Below, piece by piece: positions 41,779 through 52,410 of a stretch of 64,000 nt of DNA. The number at the start of each line of letters is the position of its first letter. The first letter of the stretch is position 1. The DNA is from Symsagittifera roscoffensis. Taxonomy: Eukaryota > Xenacoelomorpha > Acoela > Convolutidae. The stretch covers positions 42,852,411 to 42,916,410 of the forward strand of contig NC_087064.1 in the NCBI RefSeq assembly GCF_963678635.1, given 5' to 3'. The position numbers were made by a program, and so were the translations under genes. Under the pieces are notes generated by a model that was not told where the DNA came from, ran no database searches, and was given only the letters and a program-made list of their open reading frames with translations.

Positions 41779-43060
41779 AACAAGTAAACATTTTTAGCGA
41801 TTGTTCCGAATTTGTCAATTTGAATGTTTTGTAGTCTTTCTCCCAAAACTATCATTTCCGTTACTTGCTCCAAGGGAAATTGGAACAACATTTCTAATCT
41901 CGAGCTTTCTCCACTAAGTTCTGGATAATGCAACTGTTCAGCTGCATCCTGTAGTGAAGTCGAGTCGAAAACTAAAATATAGTGATTTTGAAAATCCTCC
42001 ATAGGAAGAGCTGGAAAGATTTCGTTAAACTGCATTGCTTTCATTGTTGTAACATTGGGGTGACAAGGAGAAGTTGTATCTTATGAAATAATTGCTCTTC
42101 CACCCCGAATACTTCTAAGCTCTCTCAATTGAAATTGTTGATAATTGAAAAGATTTTCATAAGAAGATCCCGCAACAGCAGAACTTGTATTAATTGCAAC
42201 AGCTATCCTTCTGATTGGGGCATTATTGAAAACATTTTCCTGAATAAACTGGTTTTGACGAGATGGAGTGATAAAGGTTCTTGCTATAGTTTCTATGTAA
42301 TTGTGATGAGCAGGTTCCCTTTCCAGATTCCATTACAAGTATTGATGACTAGGTTCAGATGCTAAAATTCTTCTTGTAAACAGTGAACAATAAACACTTT
42401 TCAGACATTTGGGTTATCAGAAAGCATGTTAAAATTAGGTCCAGCTCGAATTAGTTTATTTCAAACTTTGGTTTTTGGTACTAATAAATTTTCACAAGTA
42501 AACAAGTCAATGGCTAGCCTGGTATAAAGTGAAAAAGGTATCCCTGATCCTTAAGAGTTTGCTCTATCAGTGAACGGAAACATATCAAATGCTTCCGGAT
42601 GTTCTTCAAAACTATACCAGTGACAAGCAAGTATTCCTTTATTACTCACTGCCGTCGATTTAAATTCGTTCGATGTGTATGCTTTATGAGGATATAATCC
42701 ATCGGCGTTGTAAACCATTGTATTTTTAAAATTAACTTCACAATTGGAGATAGAAAAGGTAGTAGATTGCTTACATAAGTTAAGTAAGTTTGTGGTTTTG
42801 TATCTGAATCTTCCTCCGATTTTGCTTTATGTTCTGTTTTTTATTTTTTGAAAGCATCAAACAACATTCCTTTTAAACTGAGGTTGGTATCACGCAAATC
42901 CAAATAAAGATTACGGTCCGTCTCAAATTCAAACTCAATACTGCTTTCATCAAGAGAAGTACTGGGAAATACTTCTTGCGTGTATGATGAAATTTTTGTT
43001 TCCAAAAGTGAGACTTCATCAAAAACCTCCGAAGATGAGTTTTAATAAGCTCCTGTACCG
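41775..43060 (-). pseudogene. Polinton major capsid protein (double jelly-roll), broken
   Basis: The N-terminal third reads SLDESSIEFEFETDRNLYLD then L-R-D-T-N-L-S-L-K (about 42960-42860). A middle part in another frame has V-Y-N-A-D-G-L-Y-P-H-K-A-Y and a D-M-F-P-F-T-D-R block (about 42725-42560). The C-terminal third reads GSSYENLFNYQQF, then an internal TAA, then NHYILVFDSTSLQDAAEQ and VLGERLQNIQIDKFG down to 41775. This order matches the capsid protein of Polintons and of domesticated nematode relatives. It forms the icosahedral shell in viral relatives. Two or more frame changes and at least two stops show decay. The start is not defined; no good ATG precedes the first block. Confidence 0.75.
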
Positions 43061-43083
43061 AAAATGACTTCTTTGATTTACAC

Positions 43084-43432
43084 TCATTTTATCTTGTCAA
43101 AATAGTCTTTGCGAGAACGACGGATTTTTGAATTACTTTTTCGAGAAATGGCTCTTTTTGTTTTACGCTTAGATTTCTTTTTTCTACCTTCCAACTGATT
43201 TCGAACTGTTTTTGTTCCAACATCTTTTGCAAATATTTTGAGTTTTTTTTGTCCACTGACATTTTCTCCAATCTCTGGAGCAGCAATTTCAAATAAACCT
43301 GCTCCGTCTCTTTTTGCAGCTGGGACTATAAACTTTTTAATAAAGGGAATTGCAGTTCTCCCAAGAGTTTGTGCAAGAGCTCCAAAACCTCTTCCACGCT
43401 GTCTTGTATGCCCACAAAAAATTTAAAAATTG
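43084..43432 (-). pseudogene. Polinton pVI-like minor virion protein
   Basis: The frame (no ATG at its opening) reads RGRGFGALAQTLGRTAIPF, then a hydrophobic IKKFIVPAAKRDG segment and F-E-I-A-A-P-E-I-G. A basic tail rich in Lys, Arg and Ser ends at TGA 43084-43086. The Gly-rich N-terminus, amphipathic middle and Arg/Lys tail are those of the adenovirus pVI-like proteins of Polintons, which line the inside of the capsid. It lies between the two other capsid genes as expected. A stop precedes the Gly-rich block, so the N-terminus is broken. It escapes start-based ORF calling because it lacks a start codon. Confidence 0.65.
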
Positions 43433-43469
43433 GCTGAACTTTGAGCGACCCTTTCGTACGAAGTATAAA

Positions 43470-44143
43470 TCAAAAATGGTTTTCCGAGATCTTGCGAAAC
43501 AAGAGAACAACTCGTGTAATTCCTACAGACACAAAAGGAATTTTTTCAATGTAGTATCCCTTAGTTCTATGATTATGCTGTGGAAAGAGTTTTTCAGTAA
43601 TTTTTCAAATTGTAGATTTTTAAAGGATTGATAATTCATGTACTGTCCTGTAGATATCATGTCTCCATTTTTAACTTTGGAATCGAAAGGAATACAATGA
43701 AGTAAAGGAGTTTTTGTATCACCTACTATATTATATTCTATAAAATCACTATAAATCATTAGGGAAGGTGTTCTCATAATGTCGGAAGAACACTGAGGAT
43801 AATGTGGACCTTTTCCTTTCATTATAACCCCTGTCTGATTTTGTTCTAAATCACAACCAAAAATGTGACTCAAATCACCACTCTGAATTATTAACATTGA
43901 TTGATTCTCAGGTAAAGGAATGGCAATTTTTTGTGTAATTTTGTCTACTGAAGCATAAATTCCATTATATTTATTTTTTTGTGCGCATATACGTATTCGA
44001 ACTTTGTCATTCATGGCTACAACTATATCAACAATACTTGGATACAATCCATGTTCAATATGCATCGGTTGAATTTTTCTTTTTTCCTCAGGACTTTTTC
44101 GTCCATCTATGAAAGTAAACTTTCCCTCTGTTTCGTTTTGTTA
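43470..44143 (-). pseudogene. Polinton minor capsid (penton-like) protein
   Basis: The frame opens near 44143 with E-G-K-F-T-F-I-D-G and E-E-K-R-K-I-Q-P-M-H-I, then YPSIVDIVVAMNDKVR. A stretch follows ending H-I-F-G-C-D-L-E, then SLMIYSDFIEYN and IVGDTKTPLL. A conserved Y-M-N-Y-Q-S-F block and I-I-I-E-L-R-D-T-T come next, where a frameshift near 43555 moves the reading to E-K-I-P-F-V-S-V-G. This arrangement is that of the single jelly-roll protein that occupies the vertices in Polinton-type virions. The gene starts further upstream, since a stop at about 44146 lies in a region that should be coding. Its spacing to the pVI-like gene is short. Confidence 0.75.
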
Positions 44144-44359
44144 CAATAAAAGGTACGATATTTCTGAAATGTCGACCTCCAATTCTCCTTTTAGATGTGT
44201 TTGTTCCGGTAGAAAATTGATAAAGGAATTAAGACTATTATTCGGATAACAATTTAAAGAAGCATTAGAAACTAACTCAATAGTAAAACAATTCATGACA
44301 ACTGATCGATAGAAATTCACTTTAAAAATTGACTTACCTTTATTCTGAACATTTTCTCA

Positions 44360-45240
44360 GCTCTTTTTCAAAAAACTGTCCCAGAATTTCTCCTTTTTTG
44401 TGATCTTTGATGATGTTTGTGGGCGGTTTTTTTGTAGATAGTGCCAAAAATTCAATAATTTCATCTGTAAACTGTGGCTTGTATCCTTTTCGGAACTCTA
44501 TCGCCAATTTTGAATCTTGGTTTAGTATATTTCTTGAACGATTTGTTATACAATATTGATAAAAAATTACTGTTTTTCACATCTCTGGGAGATTTTCCAA
44601 TTGATCAATTTTTGCGACAGTTCAAGGTAGAAAAAAAATGCTGCAATTTGGGAACAAATTTTTCACCATGATCCTCAATGTAACGATACATTATATGTTT
44701 CAAAGACTGAATTGCTCTCTCTGCAAATGCAGCCTTTGTTTTACTCATTGTGAGTAAACTTCAATGTCTTTCTCGTTGCAAAAGTTCCCCCTTATTTTGT
44801 TCTTTTTATCGACCCAAAGTTTTTCAGGAGTGTTTTTTCGAGAAATAGTTTTTCTGAAAGCTTGTAAAAAGACTTTGTTTTCATTGTTTGAACTCTGACA
44901 AATCTCGAAAAAATATCTTCAGCAACTAATAAATACTTGACTCCAATGTTTTGACTAGCTAACTTGTCTACAAAAGCCAAGTCCATACACCAGATTTCAT
45001 GGATATAATAAGAAAAAGGCTTGAAATCTTCGGAAAAACCTGATTGGTCGACCAAATTTTGAATACGATATCTTGGTTTATAAAAACTTTTCCACTTTAT
45101 TTTTTGATAAACCACTCGCTTTACTCAAATTTTGAAAAGAACCGTACACAGCTCTGCCCCTAGAATACAATCTGTTTAGTCTTATCTTTTCAGATTTTTA
45201 AAGAGATCCAAGCTCCTCTTTCTTTTGCTTAGGCATTCTT
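44360..45240 (-). pseudogene. Polinton integrase (retroviral type), broken
   Basis: Near 45225 the reading starts MPKQKKEELG, has a stop, then VYGSFQNLSKASGLSKNKVE, a helical N-terminal domain. After a frameshift it continues at 44792-45115 with IWCMDLAFVDKLASQN (first Asp), KYLLVAEDIFSRFVRV and MKTKSF. A further frame has K-L-W-V-D-K (second Asp), and yet another AFAERAIQSLKH (Glu). The C-terminal part ends with K-I-G-D-R-V-like text near 44470 after an internal stop. It is the enzyme that inserts Polinton ends into host DNA, giving 6-bp duplications. The three catalytic acids survive but in three frames. Confidence 0.78.
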
Positions 45241-45813
45241 GTTAATAACAAGTTTAGGAGGAAGTTGAGTTGCTTCCAAAATAAGAAAGTAAAAATCTAG
45301 AAAATTGGTGTTTTTTGCTTTAATGCACACACGAAGTCTGCAATAGATTCTTTTCTAATATAGTCTGACTGGCTGAGTTTAATTCTAGAAGAATTCAAAA
45401 TTGAATCAATGAGACGCTTATCGTTGCTCGTTTTCAATCTCACATTTACAGCACTGTAAACAGAATCAAAATTTTATGGTACAATCTCCTCGTTATTTGC
45501 TTTTGTTCCAATTTTTGTTTTCTTGAAAGTGTATTTTTGGATTGATGAACTGAGAACGGAATTAAAACAAACTGTTCCATACTATGTCAATCGTCTAATG
45601 ACGAAAGGGGTGATAATAGATATCAATTGTAACCCTTTTGTTGAACTTAAAATAATTCTTCTTTGTGTAGAGGAGTTCTTTATTGTGTTAGTTCTGAAAC
45701 TTCTTTTCGATTAATTACTACGTTTTCTTTCCGAAAATCTCGAAGCTCTCCTCTTAATAGGTTTACTAAACATGCACTCAGAAACTGAATGAAATCTTTT
45801 GAAAAATTGAGAA

Positions 45814-46545
45814 TTAATTGTTTTTGAAGCCGCAGGGAAAATTTTTGAAATGTTGGGAGAATAGAGACGTATTGTACTCATCGTTCAAAAACTTTGTCTC
45901 TTTTCTAGCTGGTAAGTAAAAGTTTGTTGGAAATGATTCATTATTAGAGCAATACCTAAGTGAATCAACCTTTTTTGGGGTTAAATCAATAAGTAAATGA
46001 CCATAAGGAATGGATGTTGCATCTTGATACCACTCTTTCAATTGAGATCCTCGACGTAGTTGTTGGCTTATTGTTTTGATTTGTAAAACAACCCTCGGTG
46101 ACTTGAACAAAACTATGTATTTGCTTTGAAACTCTACATCTCTTCCTAATTTGTTTTGATGAAATAAATTGTATTTGATACAAATTGCAATCAGTTCCCT
46201 GTGTCTCCCAGCAGTGGCAATTTTTACAAATTGTTTGGAGTTTGAAATTTCTTCCCAAGGATCATCAAATATAAGCAAATAATCAATTCCGTTTTTGGGA
46301 AGATTTTCAATCATGTCAATATCTACTCCGTGGATAATTTTAGGGATAAAATTCCGAGGATAAATTCTTCGCATTTGACTTTAAAGAGGTTGATAATGTT
46401 GATAAAATTTAAAAAATTTATCGAATGCTGGTTAAAAAGTACCAAGTTTCAACCAATGAAAAAAAAAGATGAGATTCCCTAGATCTACTTGGTCCAACTA
46501 GGGGAATAAAAATTCGTTCTTTGGTAGATATTATTTTGTTCATAG
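45814..46545 (-). pseudogene. Polinton DNA-packaging ATPase, degenerate
   Basis: The uninterrupted frame 45814-46374 (186 codons) carries G-V-D-I-D-M-I-E-N-L-P, Walker B Y-L-L-I-F-D-D, then F-V-K-I-A-T-A-G-R-H-R-E and HNLFHQNKLGRDVEFQ, VLFKSPRVVLQI and YGHLLIDLTPKK near the end. All of these are signature blocks of the Polinton FtsK/HerA-type packaging ATPase. Upstream in frame is a decayed Walker A, G-P-S-R-S-R-E-S, where the usual G-K before the Ser is R-E. Two in-frame TAA codons follow before the open part. The protein would pump DNA into capsids; this copy cannot bind ATP normally. It has the best conserved text of the element. Confidence 0.85.
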
Positions 46546-46834
46546 CCTTGGAGAAATTAGATTATAACCGATGTTACATGATAAGATAGCTACCCAAAAT
46601 GTTGTTTCTTCACATGTTGTGGTTAACATAATTCGAACGATTGCACATACTAGCTTCAAAATTATAACAACAAATTGGCACAAAAAAAATTAAAAGATAT
46701 CTATTAAACGTACGTCCAATCAATTTTCATGATTTTCGTTCATGATTTTCTTCATCCAAATCAACATTTTCTAAATTTATGGGCTTGTCACATTGATCGA
46801 CCAGCTTAACTCTAAAAAAAGTTGACGATGAAAC

Positions 46835-47425
46835 TCAAAAAAAGTTTGAAAATGGTAGTAAATTAAGATTAGTAAGATTTACAATTTTTGAAAAAAAACA
46901 TCGAGTCCATGATCCGTATGCAAATGTTTTTCTTTCTGCACAGTGAAGAATTTTTGCATGACGAAATGGGTAGTTACTACACCTCCAATCATATTCTTCA
47001 TCTTTGAATATGAAAAATTGAACTTTAGGGCAAGCGATGTCATCCAAATTATTAATCTTTATTTCCAAAAGCTCTGACAGAATCTAACATTTATCATAAC
47101 CTTATGCAAAAAATTCCGTTTCTGTGGCTTCTAGATTTTTCAATATTTTTTCAAGTTCCGTATATTTTTCGTAACCACTGCTCCAATTAATTCCAAGAAG
47201 ATGCTTTGTACAACAAGAAGAATGGGTAGTTCGTTTGAATTTTTCGGGAGGAAGAAAGGAATATCCTACAGTTTGTCCATCCTTGTAAACTCCCAACTCT
47301 TTCACTACATTGTTTTCAATACATTCAATATCCAAAACGACCAGACTCATTCTATCAACTGTTTTGTCTGGAGTTTTTTGGTTAAAATGATTAACAATCA
47401 AACAATGCATATACTGACGAAGCAA
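46835..47425 (-). pseudogene. Polinton-associated exonuclease-like (RNase H-fold) protein, broken
   Basis: The first frame (47102-47425) has SLVVLDIECIENNVVKELGV, a D-x-E motif typical of DEDD-type 3'-5' exonucleases, followed by Y-S-F-L-P-P-E-K-F and I-N-W-S-S-G-Y. After two stops the second frame (46835-47068) has L-D-D-I-A-C-P-K, W-R-C-S-N, F-R-H-A and HCAERKTFAYGSW. I recognise this pairing from uncharacterised proteins in genomes rich in Polintons, and the exonuclease idea rests mainly on the D-x-E block. It may be a host gene captured by the element or a neighbour. Confidence 0.5.
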
Positions 47426-47435
47426 ATATTTTAAA

Positions 47436-47795
47436 TTATAAACAGAAAATTAATCCAGTCACGTGACCAAGAAAGCATAAACTGGGAAGACTAGGTGCAA
47501 CATAATGATACCCAGGTCCTTTTTTCATAGTAGATTTCACAGATCCAGCAGAGTCAAGTAGAACTGCATTTAGTCTAAAGAATTTGGAGTTTGCAAAAAA
47601 ATAATCCATACAGGAACTTCCGTGTCCAATTAGATATCCAAAAGGAAATTTTTGGTCCATTTCTTTCAAATTTATGTCCGGGTTCAAAACAATACAGGTA
47701 CAAAGATATAAATGTTTTTTTTTCATATTTGACGGAAATGCTTGCTTAATAATCTCAAAAATTCTTAGAATTTCACTCAATTTCTGTACGTTCAT
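47436..47795 (-). CDS. Unknown Polinton-region protein
   Basis: A 119-codon frame from ATG 47795, ending just before the exonuclease-like frame. It has protein-like blocks (FPFGYLIGHGSSCMDYFFAN, then LLDSAGSVKSTMKKGPGYHY). I do not recognise it. It may be the N-terminal part of, or the gene before, the exonuclease-like protein, since only a stop and a few bases separate them. Confidence 0.35.
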   Translation of the reverse strand: MNVQKLSEILRIFEIIKQAFPSNMKKKHLYLCTCIVLNPDINLKEMDQKFPFGYLIGHGSSCMDYFFANSKFFRLNAVLLDSAGSVKSTMKKGPGYHYVAPSLPSLCFLGHVTGLIFCL

Positions 47796-48274
47796 TTTCT
47801 ACAGTGCGTTCGTCAACAATGATACAAGATTTTTTGTATGTCTCTATATAACCTAGTAATGAAGGAAGTATATCGAGTAACTAATCATATTCTTCTCTTT
47901 GTAGTTGTAAGTATTGATTAGTCTTTCATTGATTTTCATTTCTACGATATTCTATCAGTTCTATTTTTTGGTATCGGATCTGTATCCTGTGTAAAATGTT
48001 TTTCTACCATTATGCAGAGTCCACTCTAATTGAGATATTTGTGAGTCTACGGCCAATTACTGCAAGTTTGGTAAATTTTGTGATTTTATAAATATTATGA
48101 AATTTTTTGGGACTTTTCTTCTAAAACAATATGAAAAAGTCCATGAAAAACCAAGTCCAAAGTTTCTTGAAAAACCAATGTTCCAACTCATACTGCTCAA
48201 CGCGAAAACTAAAAGAAAAATGATTTTGAGGTTAAATAATTAAACTACAAGACAAAACACATAAATAACACATT

Positions 48275-48815
48275 TTATTGTACATTACAGTTCTCAACAA
48301 ACATAAAGTCTCCCACAATTTGGGACAGTTCGTTTAATTCGTTCAAAGTATAGTTGACATAGGCAACATGTTTCATTGCTTCATTCTTTTTTTGCGGTGA
48401 ACAGTCGAATCTGAATGTTAAGAGGTTTGTTAACATTGTACATCTTGATCGTGACACAAACTTATCTTCTATTGTAATTTGCTATGTCATACACTTTGTT
48501 GCAGTTGGCAAGCTCCTGATCCATAGTTGACTCCTTGTCAGAAGTGAGTTTCAATATTGGAACGAGTCCACGGTTTTCAGCATCGTGAATAACAATGTTT
48601 CTAATTGCCGAAATTGCTTCTCCTCCCTTTTCATCAAGATAGACTTGCTGTCTATTTAGGAGATGTTCCAACTCATTTTTCTTGAATAGTTGAAAGCAGA
48701 GTTCAAAATAATTGTTCTTCTTGTAGGATTTTTGGGACCAAGCAAAACTATCAATTTTTGTTTGATTTTTTGAGAATTCAATGTAATTGGGACAAGTGTT
48801 TTTCCTTGAATACAT
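48275..48815 (-). pseudogene. Unknown Polinton-region protein with one frameshift
   Basis: A 117-codon frame (48462-48815) has charged helices, including ELEHLLNRQQVYLDEKGGEA and NIVIHDAENRGLVPILKL. It passes by a one-base shift near 48465 into T-I-E-D-K-F-V-S-R-S-R-C, then HVAYVNYTLNELNELSQIVG and a stop at 48275. Together about 185 residues. No domain is recognised. Its place within the Polinton suggests an element gene, but a host gene is possible. Confidence 0.4.
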
Positions 48816-49274
48816 TTTTCAATAAGAGAACAGACTTATTAGATGAAGAGAAAGGAGAGAAATTATTTTGAGGTTAAATAAAAATAGAAGTTAAAAAATA
48901 TCAGTCATTCAATCAACCATAAAATGAAATAGAACTACAATATCAGTTTTTGAGTGAAATTTCCAAATATGGAATTGTGTAGATGTTAGTGTTCTTATAT
49001 AAAACCAATATTCTCAGTAAAAATCATTGTTTCAGATGGCTGCAGCTATGTGTCAGGCTCTTCCCATCTTTTTTTTCCAGATTATTGTCAAAAGACACTA
49101 TTTAATTCCGTTTCCAGTGGTTTTTACGAAAAATGTATAGTAACCAATAATTTTTGCGTCTCTATCCAAAATTCTTAGTATCCTTTGGAAAATTGTCAGT
49201 TTCACATACTTCTGATTGAATCATCTTTCGATCAAATTTTACAACGAGTGGGTAATTTTCATTTCGCATACTAA

Positions 49275-49637
49275 AATATCAATTTTCTTTACACTCTCTA
49301 CAAATACAGATTTTATTCGAAAGTTATTTCATCAACTGGTGAAGTTTTCAATCAACTTGACCGCGCTGTTCATCACACTTTGAAATGGAAAGGAGCAGAA
49401 AAAATGCCAAATGTTGCAAAGAAAAGACTGTTACGCAAAAAATTCAAACGTCACTATATATGTTTTTACCAGAAACTAGCTTCCACACAAACGTTTGGTT
49501 CAGCTTTTCTAGAAAGAGTTCGTCAAGTACAAAAGTCAAAATATGAACATTATTTGTTAAAATTACTTGACCGTTTTTTTGATAGTTATGGAATCGCAAA
49601 TAGTAATCATGTCAATTTTTCAATAAAAAACATTTGA
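49275..49637 (+). CDS. Unknown basic protein or exon
   Basis: The frame opens after a stop near 49275 and reads to TGA 49637. It contains K-V-I-S-S-T-G-E-V-F-N-Q-L-D-R-A-V, a Lys/Arg cluster (KKRLLRKKFKRH) and a long Leu/Tyr-rich helix. A CTACAAATACAG acceptor at about 49311 could start an exon. It lies on the plus strand among minus-strand genes of the element. No family is recognised. Confidence 0.35.
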   Translation, partial: NINFLYTLYKYRFYSKVISSTGEVFNQLDRAVHHTLKWKGAEKMPNVAKKRLLRKKFKRHYICFYQKLASTQTFGSAFLERVRQVQKSKYEHYLLKLLDRFFDSYGIANSNHVNFSIKNI

Positions 49638-49779
49638 TAATCCATCTATTTTCTCTCAAATATTTACGAAATTACCAAAAACTTTGAAAAAGAAGAAATA
49701 ACTCCCCATTGCCAAAACATTTGCAAAAAGTTTTTCAAATATGTAAAAAAGATGTAAAATTCCTTTTGATTTTCAAGAA

Positions 49780-50035
49780 GTTGAAAAAAACGTTTCGATT
49801 TTTTTAACAAGTTGCAAAAAGTGTTTCAGTTTTTTTGACAAGATGCGAAAAGTGTTTTGCTTTTTTTAACAAGATGCGAAAAGTGTTTCCTTTTTTTCCT
49901 ACAAATGCGAAAAGTGTTTCGCTTTTCTCGACAAAAAATGAAAAGTGTTTTTACTTTTTTCGATAAAAAGCGAAAAGTCTTTCAATTTTGTCTACAAAGT
50001 GCTAAAAGTGTGTGAGCTTTTTTGACAAGATGCAA
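49780..50035. repeat. About 36-bp imperfect minisatellite
   Basis: About seven units built around GATGCGAAAAGTGTTTCGC followed by a T-rich half (TTTTTTGACAA). Units vary by several bases. The unit is partly self-complementary (GCGAAAAG / CTTTTTCGC). Confidence 0.75.
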
Positions 50036-50278
50036 AACCCATAAGAGAACTTTTTATTTGTGTACAATTTTTCTGGTGTTTTTCCGAATATGTGTGCAAA
50101 AATTTATCAAGTTTCTTAACATGTGTACGAGTTCGGAGCACTGAATTAAGTTCTAAATGTTTTTCAATAATTTACCTTGAACCTCTCATCTATTCTCATA
50201 ATTAAAACGAAATTGAGGAAATTAATTAACTTTAAAGAACAAAGTTAATACTAAACAACAATTATTTCCAAAAGACTT

Positions 50279-50735
50279 TTAATCAAAGAGGTGACGAGCA
50301 GCAGAAGAGTTCTGGAGGTTCTCTATTGAACGCAGATCTGGACGAGGTTCCATCGCTGTTGGTTGTTGTGGAGGAGTGTTTTGATGTGACATTGTTTCTG
50401 AGAAACCCTCACTTTTATCTATTGTGATGGGGTTTTCGGCTGATCCTGCTTGCTCCCAAGGAAAGAGGAAGTCGTCGACTGGTTGAGCCACAAATCTTGA
50501 GTCAGGAATCTCGGGGTAGTTCATTCCTATATGCTCAGAAACTTCCTTCATCATTTGCATTTCTCTAAGTTGGTTCTTTGTCATGGGTACTTGTGTCATA
50601 TCATGCTCGTGGAAATCCCTACGCATCACTTCCACCATGTGCCAGACTTGGATTGGGACGTCCATTCGTGCCAGAAAAACTCCAGAGACTGTTTCTCGCA
50701 CTTGGATATGTACTAGATCAGCCGAAAATTCTACA
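50279..50735 (-). CDS. Unknown 150-residue protein or exon
   Basis: The frame is open from an acceptor-like CTGTAG near 50736 to TAA at 50279. It reads A-D-L-V-H-I-Q-V-R-E-T-V-S-G-V-F-L, ARMDVPIQVWHMVEVMRRDF, M-M-K-E-V-S-E-H-I-G-M-N-Y and a Pro/Gln-rich tail. Composition and the absence of stops make it one of the most coding-like unassigned frames here. No domain is recognised. It could be a Polinton gene (several lack known function) or the last exon of a host gene. Confidence 0.45.
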
Positions 50736-51432
50736 GATTACATCAGGTTGCTGTTTTGCACTGAGAAGAATACTTTGTGCAAAAAATTTAGTAAAAGAGT
50801 AAAAACAAGAATGATTTAGAGCTGCAAGAGTAGGTAGTTGACGGTAGTTAAATTGAAAATAAAATGATTTTTGGTTAAGAGAGAGGGTACCTTCAACTCG
50901 AATGTGTGGGTTTAACCAATCAGAACGGATTTTCTTTATTTGGATTGTAGTCGTGTCTAATCAGTTTTCAGCTTCCTGTTATGGAATTCTTATAGAAAAG
51001 TTGTGTCCAATCGGAAACAAAGCTCCATGTTTGGTACTTTTACACATTATCGTTTCCAATAAAAAAAAATGTTTGTTTTTGTTCTAGTTGTCGAACGCAA
51101 TCAGACAAAAGTTTACCTTTTAAGGTCTTAAATTTACCAATTAATTAAAAATATACACAAAAGCAATCGCAAAAATGAATGAGCAAAAGTTGTTTGCTGT
51201 AAAAATAAGAAATATTGCCGATATAAGTAACAAAAGAAGGAAAACTAAAAAGAGTAGCATCTCTGCAAGTCTTTTCATCAAACTAATTGAATTTTTAGTA
51301 TGTAATCAATGAGAAATTGCTGATTTTTGAGTAGATAGTCAAGTTTTTTGATTTTGATGTAGATTTGAGAAGATAACTCAAAGTTGATGATTTTTTCAAA
51401 GCAAACCTCTGGAAATTTGATTCCAAAACAAA

Positions 51433-51696
51433 TCAAGCAAGATTTTGAACTTTGAAAATCCTTAAGAAAATTCTTAAGGGATAAAAAGAGTCTTTGATAT
51501 GATATTGTACAACTTTTTTTATTAACTTCAAAATAAATAAAAAAAATTTTCTTGTGAGGTGTGATTCAGTCGTAAGTTTAAAGCTCTGATACGCAATATG
51601 TGGATCAAAAATAAACTCTTTGAAAGAGTAAGTTTCCCTGAAGAGACCTTTACTTATTCGGAGAACTCTATTTTGGACACGTAAACGTCCAAACAT
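51433..51696 (-). CDS. Unknown small frame, Polinton region
   Basis: An 87-codon frame with RVQNRVLRISKGLFRE, FKEFIFDPHIAYQSF and a Phe/Leu/Lys-rich C-terminus. The composition is protein-like, and upstream sequence in neighbouring frames also has such text (L-N-F-L-E-L-L-Y-K-K). It is probably part of a frameshifted gene. The family is not recognised. Confidence 0.3.
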   Translation of the reverse strand: MFGRLRVQNRVLRISKGLFRETYSFKEFIFDPHIAYQSFKLTTESHLTRKFFLFILKLIKKVVQYHIKDSFYPLRIFLRIFKVQNLA

Positions 51697-51988
51697 TTAT
51701 CAAAAAATTAAGAGTCAACATCTATTTTGTCAATAAGAATATCAATGGGAATTATTTTTTTCTTGTAGAGTAACTCGAGGAAATTCAAATGATTTTTGAT
51801 AGAAATTTTTCAAATTATGATTAAGGTTTTTTTTTAATAATAAACAGTTCATTTTTAGAAATTGTTGGATTCTGATTGGTAGACTTCCAACAAACAGTCT
51901 TGATTGTAGGTATTTCACTTATAATAAGCAAGAAACGAATTATCACGTGGCCAAGAACTTCCAAGCTCCATCAACTGCCAAGCAATCA

Positions 51989-52320
51989 ATGGTTTGCTTT
52001 TCTTGCGAGATGGAGTTTCCGAGTTACTACTCGCTCCAAAAACATCGGAAAAAGAACATGGAGCGAAACACCGGAAACCAAGTGATACGGTGGCTGACTT
52101 GAACAAGATTGTAGAGGAGGAAGGGGATGATGGATAGAAACTCAAAGAGGAGTTGAGTGCTTTTCAACAATTCCTGGTGGATACTGAGATGGAGAATCTG
52201 AGACATAAGGTGTTTAACTTTCAAATGTCAAAGTTAGATACCAAGATTATCAACGAGAAGCTTGAAGACGTAATCAATAAGCTGGATTCCGCTGCAAAAA
52301 TCAACATCGCTCTTGGGCAG
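51989..52320 (+). pseudogene. N-terminal fragment of Polinton polymerase gene (zinc finger leader)
   Basis: The text starts M-V-C-F-S-C-E-M-E-F-P-S-Y-Y-S-L-Q-K-H, a C2H2 finger in which a one-base shift occurs before the last His. It continues with KPSDTVADLNKIVEEEG, a TAG stop, then ELSAFQQFLVDTEMENLRHK and IINEKLEDVINKLDSAAKIN. This leader is found at the start of long proteins that end in the Polinton B-family polymerase. After about 52320 the similarity stops and none of the exonuclease or polymerase motifs follow, so the rest was deleted. It is divergent in orientation from the structural genes. Confidence 0.65.
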
Positions 52321-52410
52321 CATAGAGAGATAGAAACCCGACGACATTCCATCTTTCGAATGGCCAATTTATTTGTTTGTTGCCGTTGTCACAACACTCA
52401 CCAAATTTGA

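Larger units (their letters stand above)
41539..52410 (-). mobile_element. Fossil Polinton/Maverick (adintovirus-like) element
   Basis: A set of genes that occurs together only in Polinton/Maverick elements and their viral relatives is recognisable: major capsid, pVI-like and minor capsid proteins, a retroviral-type integrase, an FtsK/HerA-type packaging ATPase and the N-terminal part of the protein-primed polymerase gene. Most are on the minus strand; the polymerase piece is on the plus strand. Almost every gene has stops or frameshifts, and the polymerase and protease domains are missing. I could not find the long terminal inverted repeats, so the limits are those of the outermost recognisable genes. 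Confidence 0.85.
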
